NCBI GenBank assembly: GCA_023411645.1
Contig: JAEYON010000110.1
Location: forward strand, 1-44,502
Length of the DNA stretch: 44,502 bases
Reading direction: 5' to 3'
DNA from: Bacillota bacterium
Lineage (GTDB): Bacteria; Bacillota; Clostridia; Acetivibrionales; DTU013
The translations under genes and the position numbers were made by a program. Position 1 is the first letter of the stretch. The number at the start of each line of letters is the position of its first letter. Below, in pieces: positions 41,361 to 44,502 of this stretch. The notes beneath the pieces are model-generated. The model had not been told where the DNA came from and did no database searches. It saw only the letters and a program-made list of their open reading frames with translations.

Positions 41361-42038
41361 GTGATTTTTACGAAAAAAATATTTATTGTTGAGGATGACC
41401 CGATCATCCGCAGAGAACTGTCGGTCTTCCTGTCGAAGAACGGCTATGAATGCGAGGCTCCGGACGACTTTGAACACATTATGAATACGATCATTTCAAC
41501 AGACCCCGATCTGGTGCTTCTGGATATCAACCTGCCGACTCTGGATGGCTATTACATCTGCCGCGAATTAAGACGACAATTCGAAATACCCATTATCGTA
41601 GTTACCAGCCGGGATACCGAGCTTGATGAGCTGACGGCATTGAACTGCGGCGCTGACGACTTCATTACAAAGCCATTTAATACACAGATCCTGCTGGCCC
41701 ATATTTCAACCGTGCTCAAGAGAGCCTCCAGAGAAGCGCCCTCTACCCTGATGGATTGCGGCGACTTTGTGATCAATCTGTCGCGAAGCACTTTCATGTA
41801 TCGGGATAAAGAATACGAACTCACGAAAAACGAGTTAAAGATCCTGACACTCCTTTATGAGCGACAGGGCACGATAGTCAGCCGGGACGAGCTCATGACA
41901 CAGCTGTGGAACAGCGACCTGTTCATTGACGACAACACGCTCACCGTCAATGTTAACAGACTTCGCGGCAAGCTGGAAGAAGCCGGCCTCGGCCAGGTTA
42001 TCGAAACGAAAAGAGGCCGGGGGTATATGGTAAATTGA
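41361..42038 (+). CDS. BceR-like OmpR-family response regulator
   Basis: This regulator of about 225 residues has a receiver domain with EDD (10-13 region), phosphoacceptor Asp55 in LLDINLP and FITKPF, then a winged-helix output domain with RSTFMYRDKEYELTKNELKILTLLYE and RGRGYMVN. With the adjacent short-sensor kinase and ABC genes it forms a Bce-type antimicrobial-peptide sensing system. The start is unusual. GAGGTG (41358-41363) sits 6 bases before ACG (41370), exactly where an ATG would be expected; the only standard in-frame start nearby is the GTG (41361) inside that ribosome site. The GTG is given here as the formal start. The stop overlaps the kinase TTG start. Confidence 0.9.
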   Translation: MIFTKKIFIVEDDPIIRRELSVFLSKNGYECEAPDDFEHIMNTIISTDPDLVLLDINLPTLDGYYICRELRRQFEIPIIVVTSRDTELDELTALNCGADDFITKPFNTQILLAHISTVLKRASREAPSTLMDCGDFVINLSRSTFMYRDKEYELTKNELKILTLLYERQGTIVSRDELMTQLWNSDLFIDDNTLTVNVNRLRGKLEEAGLGQVIETKRGRGYMVN

Positions 42039-43057
42039 AGCTCTCAGATTTTTTAAAAGAAAAAATTGCATATATAGTATCGACCCTTCTGGCGGTCATT
42101 TTAACCACCTCTCTACTGCTGGTCCTGGAGCCCGGCGGCGGAGCAGCTCTGTCGCTTCTGATCATCATTTTATATTTTCTGGGGGCGTTTGTTCCTCTGA
42201 TATCGGAATATATCAAAAAGAAGAGCTTCTATGATAGCCTGGTGCATATATTTGATTCACTGGACAAGAAGAACCTAATAGCAGAAGTCATTTCACCTCC
42301 CGGATTTAAAGAGGGCATGATCCTGTACGAGATCGTCAGAGGCTCCAATAAGGCCATGCTGGAGGAAATCAACAAATACCGGTACATGCAGGAGGAGTAT
42401 CGAGAGTACATAGAACTCTGGATTCATGAAGTAAAAACTCCAATCGCTTCCTCAAGGCTGATCGCGGATAACAACAAAAGTGAGGCTATGGATTGCCTTT
42501 CTGAAGAGCTTCGGAAAATTGAGAGCTATGTGGAGCAGGTTTTGTTCTATTCCAGAAGCAATACCGTGGAAAAGGACTATATTATCAAGGAGATCAATCT
42601 CCAAAAGCTTTGCTTTGATTCGCTGAAACGAAATGCCAGCCTTTTCATACAGAACGGGATCTCTGTCATTACAGAGAATCTTGACGTAACGGTCTATTCT
42701 GATGAAAAGTGGCTGCAGTTCATATTGAATCAACTCCTGACCAACTCAGTCAAGTATTCGGACAAGACGGACGCATATGTAAAGATCGTCGCACAGGAGC
42801 TGGAGAACAGCGTGTTGCTGTCTGTCCAGGATAACGGCGTAGGCATCGGTAAAAGCGAACTGCCAAGGATATTCGACAAGGGATTTACAGGTTCCAACGG
42901 AAGAAAAAACGAGAGGTCAACCGGGATCGGTCTGTATATCTGCAAAAAGCTATGTGACAAGCTGGGTCTTGATATCAAAGCTTCTTCAGAGATAGGCAAA
43001 GGTACCGAGATAATTATTATGCTTCCCAAAAGCTCAATGTACGACGTGATATCATGA
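42035..43057 (+). CDS. BceS-like intramembrane-sensing histidine kinase
   Basis: This 340-residue kinase has two closely spaced N-terminal helices (about 11-31 and 38-58) and almost no extracytoplasmic loop, the hallmark of intramembrane-sensing kinases that listen to a partner ABC transporter. The H-box is WIHEVKTPIA with His131. The ATPase domain has the N-box LNQLLTNSVKYS, G1 DNGVGIG and G2 STGIGLYICKKL. It starts at TTG 42035, overlapping the response regulator stop (TTGA). It should phosphorylate the regulator at 41361-42038 when the downstream transporter meets a peptide antibiotic such as bacitracin or a lantibiotic; the exact drug is unknown. Confidence 0.93.
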   Translation: MKLSDFLKEKIAYIVSTLLAVILTTSLLLVLEPGGGAALSLLIIILYFLGAFVPLISEYIKKKSFYDSLVHIFDSLDKKNLIAEVISPPGFKEGMILYEIVRGSNKAMLEEINKYRYMQEEYREYIELWIHEVKTPIASSRLIADNNKSEAMDCLSEELRKIESYVEQVLFYSRSNTVEKDYIIKEINLQKLCFDSLKRNASLFIQNGISVITENLDVTVYSDEKWLQFILNQLLTNSVKYSDKTDAYVKIVAQELENSVLLSVQDNGVGIGKSELPRIFDKGFTGSNGRKNERSTGIGLYICKKLCDKLGLDIKASSEIGKGTEIIIMLPKSSMYDVIS

Positions 43058-43113
43058 TACGATTAGCTGGCCATATGCATGCGTTTTGAATCACACCAGA
43101 AATTCAGCCTATA

Positions 43114-43127
43114 TGACAAAAATGTAA
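43114..43127 (+). promoter_or_regulatory. BceR-type binding site upstream of the transporter genes
   Basis: TGACA-AAAA-TGTAA matches the known BceR-like consensus TNACA-N4-TGTAA exactly. A second half-site CTGTAA follows at 43133-43138. Confidence 0.7.
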
Positions 43128-43171
43128 GAAAACTGTAAGGCATAGTTATGGAAGCCGATCAAGCCTGCTAC

Positions 43172-43177
43172 TATAAT
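43172..43177 (+). promoter_or_regulatory. -10 element of the bceAB-like promoter
   Basis: Perfect TATAAT with no good -35 (TGGAAG at 43149-43154, 17-base spacer). A weak -35 downstream of an activator box is what an activated promoter should look like. The start codon is 38 bases on. Confidence 0.55.
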
Positions 43178-43215
43178 ATAGTCGTGCACGAATGAAATAA
43201 TACGGAGGAATATAA

Positions 43216-43983
43216 ATGGCTGAAATATTAAAGGTTCAAAATGTTGAAAAATATTACGGGAACAAGAGCAACCTTACAAAAGCACTGGATCATGTAACCT
43301 TTTCCGCTGAAGAGGGGGAATTTGTCGGGATCATGGGCGCGTCCGGCAGCGGTAAAACAACCCTGCTAAATTGTATCTCAACTGTCGACAGGGTCACCAG
43401 CGGACACATATTGATCCGGGAGCAGGACATCACTGAAATGAAAAGCGCCCAACTGGCCCGTTTCAGGCGGGAAGAGCTGGGATTTGTCTTCCAGGAATTT
43501 AATCTGCTTGATACGCTGACCGGCTATGAAAACATCATACTTCCGCTAAGCATATCAAATGTCCCGCACAAGAAGGCCGGAAGAAGGGTTGAGGAGATCG
43601 CAGAAAGACTTAATATCACAGATATACTCTCCAAGTATCCCTATGAGATGTCCGGCGGTGAGAGACAGCGAGTGGCAGCGGCCCGTGCCATCATCACCAA
43701 TCCGGCAATGATTCTGGCAGATGAGCCGACAGGATCGCTGGATTCAAAATCTGCCCGCATGCTTCTTGAGTGTCTTGACCGTCTGAATAAAAATATGAGT
43801 GCGACTATCCTCATGGTCACCCATGATGCCTTTACCGCAAGCTATTGCAGCAGGATCCTGTTCATTAAGGACGGCAGGCTTTTCAATGAGCTGATCAAGG
43901 GCGAAAGCAGCCGGAAGGAATTTTTCAGCAAGATCATCGAGGTTATTACACTGCTTGGAGGTGACGCAGGCAATGTTCTTTAA
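43216..43983 (+). CDS. BceA-like ABC transporter ATP-binding protein
   Basis: This 255-residue ATPase of the MacB/LolD/BceA group has Walker A GASGSGKTT (40-48), Q-loop FVFQEFNLL, signature MSGGERQRVAAARA, Walker B MILADEPTGSLD and switch His VTHD. It energises the BceB-like permease that follows, whose ATG (43973) lies inside its last codons (11-base overlap). GGAGGAA precedes its start. The gene is separated from the kinase by 158 bases containing a BceR box and a -10, so it forms a separately induced unit in the usual Bce arrangement. Confidence 0.94.
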   Translation: MAEILKVQNVEKYYGNKSNLTKALDHVTFSAEEGEFVGIMGASGSGKTTLLNCISTVDRVTSGHILIREQDITEMKSAQLARFRREELGFVFQEFNLLDTLTGYENIILPLSISNVPHKKAGRRVEEIAERLNITDILSKYPYEMSGGERQRVAAARAIITNPAMILADEPTGSLDSKSARMLLECLDRLNKNMSATILMVTHDAFTASYCSRILFIKDGRLFNELIKGESSRKEFFSKIIEVITLLGGDAGNVL

Positions 43984-44502
43984 ACTATCCATGAAAAATG
44001 TAAGAAGAAGCTTTAAAGACTATACACTGTATTTCTTAACGCTCACCTTCAGTGTATGCATCTTTTATGTATTTAACTCCATTGAGGCACAAAAGGCTAT
44101 GATGCACATCTCGGAATCAGCGGTGCAGATGATGAAAACCATCACAATGCTCATCGGTTATATCTCCGTATTTGTGTCCTTTGTTCTGGGCTTTTTGATC
44201 GTGTACGCCAACAACTTTCTCATCCGGCGCAGAAAGAAGGAACTGGGCGTCTATATGACACTGGGTATGAAGAAGGGGAGGGTTGCAAGGCTCCTTGTAG
44301 CGGAAACATTCACAATCGGCATTATCTCCCTAGGAACCGGACTATTGGCGGGTATCTTCCTGTCTCAGGGACTTTCAGTTATTACAGCAAAGCTGTTTGA
44401 AGCAGATATGACCGGCTACCGCTTCATCTTCTCTTCAATGGCTTTCCTTAAGACAATTCTGTATTTCAGCGTGATTTTTCTGATCGTCATGGTGCTGAGC
44501 AC
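43973..44502 (+). CDS. BceB-like ABC permease (5' part; continues past window)
   Basis: The first 176 residues of a FtsX-type permease are present, from ATG 43973, after GGAGGTGACGC, to the window edge. FFKLSMKNVRRSFKDYTLYFLTLTFSVCIFYVF, the second helix near residue 58-85 (TMLIGYISVFVSFVLGFLIVYANNFLI) and RRRKKELGVYMTLGMKKG are characteristic of BceB/YvcS-type permeases. Full members are about 650 residues with ten helices and a large extracellular domain after helix 7, so most of this gene lies outside. It is the sensing and detoxifying unit for the adjacent two-component system. Confidence 0.92.
   Translation, partial: MFFKLSMKNVRRSFKDYTLYFLTLTFSVCIFYVFNSIEAQKAMMHISESAVQMMKTITMLIGYISVFVSFVLGFLIVYANNFLIRRRKKELGVYMTLGMKKGRVARLLVAETFTIGIISLGTGLLAGIFLSQGLSVITAKLFEADMTGYRFIFSSMAFLKTILYFSVIFLIVMVLS

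Noticed and set aside
1..44502. CRISPR array, transposase, integrase, prophage genes, tRNA or rRNA genes
   Set aside because: No regularly spaced repeats, no recombinase or phage-type proteins and no tRNA-like cloverleaf or rRNA sequence were recognised on either strand.

Overview
The window looks like chromosome of a plant-fibre-degrading Clostridia member, probably Lachnospiraceae- or Ruminococcaceae-like. The basis is strong GGAGG ribosome binding sites, frequent TTG/GTG starts, sigma-A TTGACA/TATAAT promoters, a PcrA with a C-terminal Tudor-like tail, a long-form HPF, a Bce-type resistance module, and genes for cellulose, xyloglucan and arabinose use. This is inferred from gene content; no rRNA or tRNA gene is present to place it.

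Layout. 1-1312 (-): a membrane-anchored zinc-ribbon protein running off the left edge. 1513-4164 (+): a PadR regulator, then a DUF362 lipoprotein overlapping an ArsP/DUF318-type permease; the two promoters carry the same PadR-like inverted repeat. 4196-4846: HAD phosphatase. 4895-9648 (-): a small Cys-containing protein, PcrA helicase interrupted by a 361-residue intein, and a second zinc-ribbon membrane protein. 9854-13127 (-): a zinc ABC transporter operon ending in a TIM-barrel protein. 13325-17031 (-): araA and transketolase, each with its own AraR-like operator. 17127-20578 (-): acyl-ACP thioesterase, HflX, ferredoxin-fused aldo/keto reductase. 20591-24375 (-): GH1, GH9 lipoprotein and hpf. 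24376-24691: a gap holding a sigma-H-like promoter, a terminator and a cluster of DnaA boxes. 24692-32069: zinc-ribbon protein, GH31 alpha-xylosidase, divergent AraC regulator, MtaA-like UroD-family protein, GH94 phosphorylase. 32148-38587 (-): MetA (acetyl-type), an AT-rich PAS/degenerate-GGDEF/EAL protein, agmatinase, malic enzyme. 38852-41228: PanE-like reductase, YgjP-type metallopeptidase, DUF2461 protein. 41361-44502 (+): BceRS-like two-component system and BceAB-like transporter, cut by the right edge.

How it fits together: the surface GH9, GH1 beta-glucosidase, GH94 phosphorylase and GH31 alpha-xylosidase would take beta-glucans and xyloglucan oligosaccharides to hexoses and xylose. 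Arabinose isomerase and transketolase then feed pentoses into central metabolism, probably under a shared AraR-type repressor. The observations most worth checking are the PcrA intein with a GIY-YIG-like insert, a 60-bp palindromic element found twice, the DnaA-box cluster upstream of hpf, the shared araA/tkt operator, and the PadR-DUF362-permease unit. No CRISPR array, prophage, insertion sequence, tRNA or rRNA was seen.
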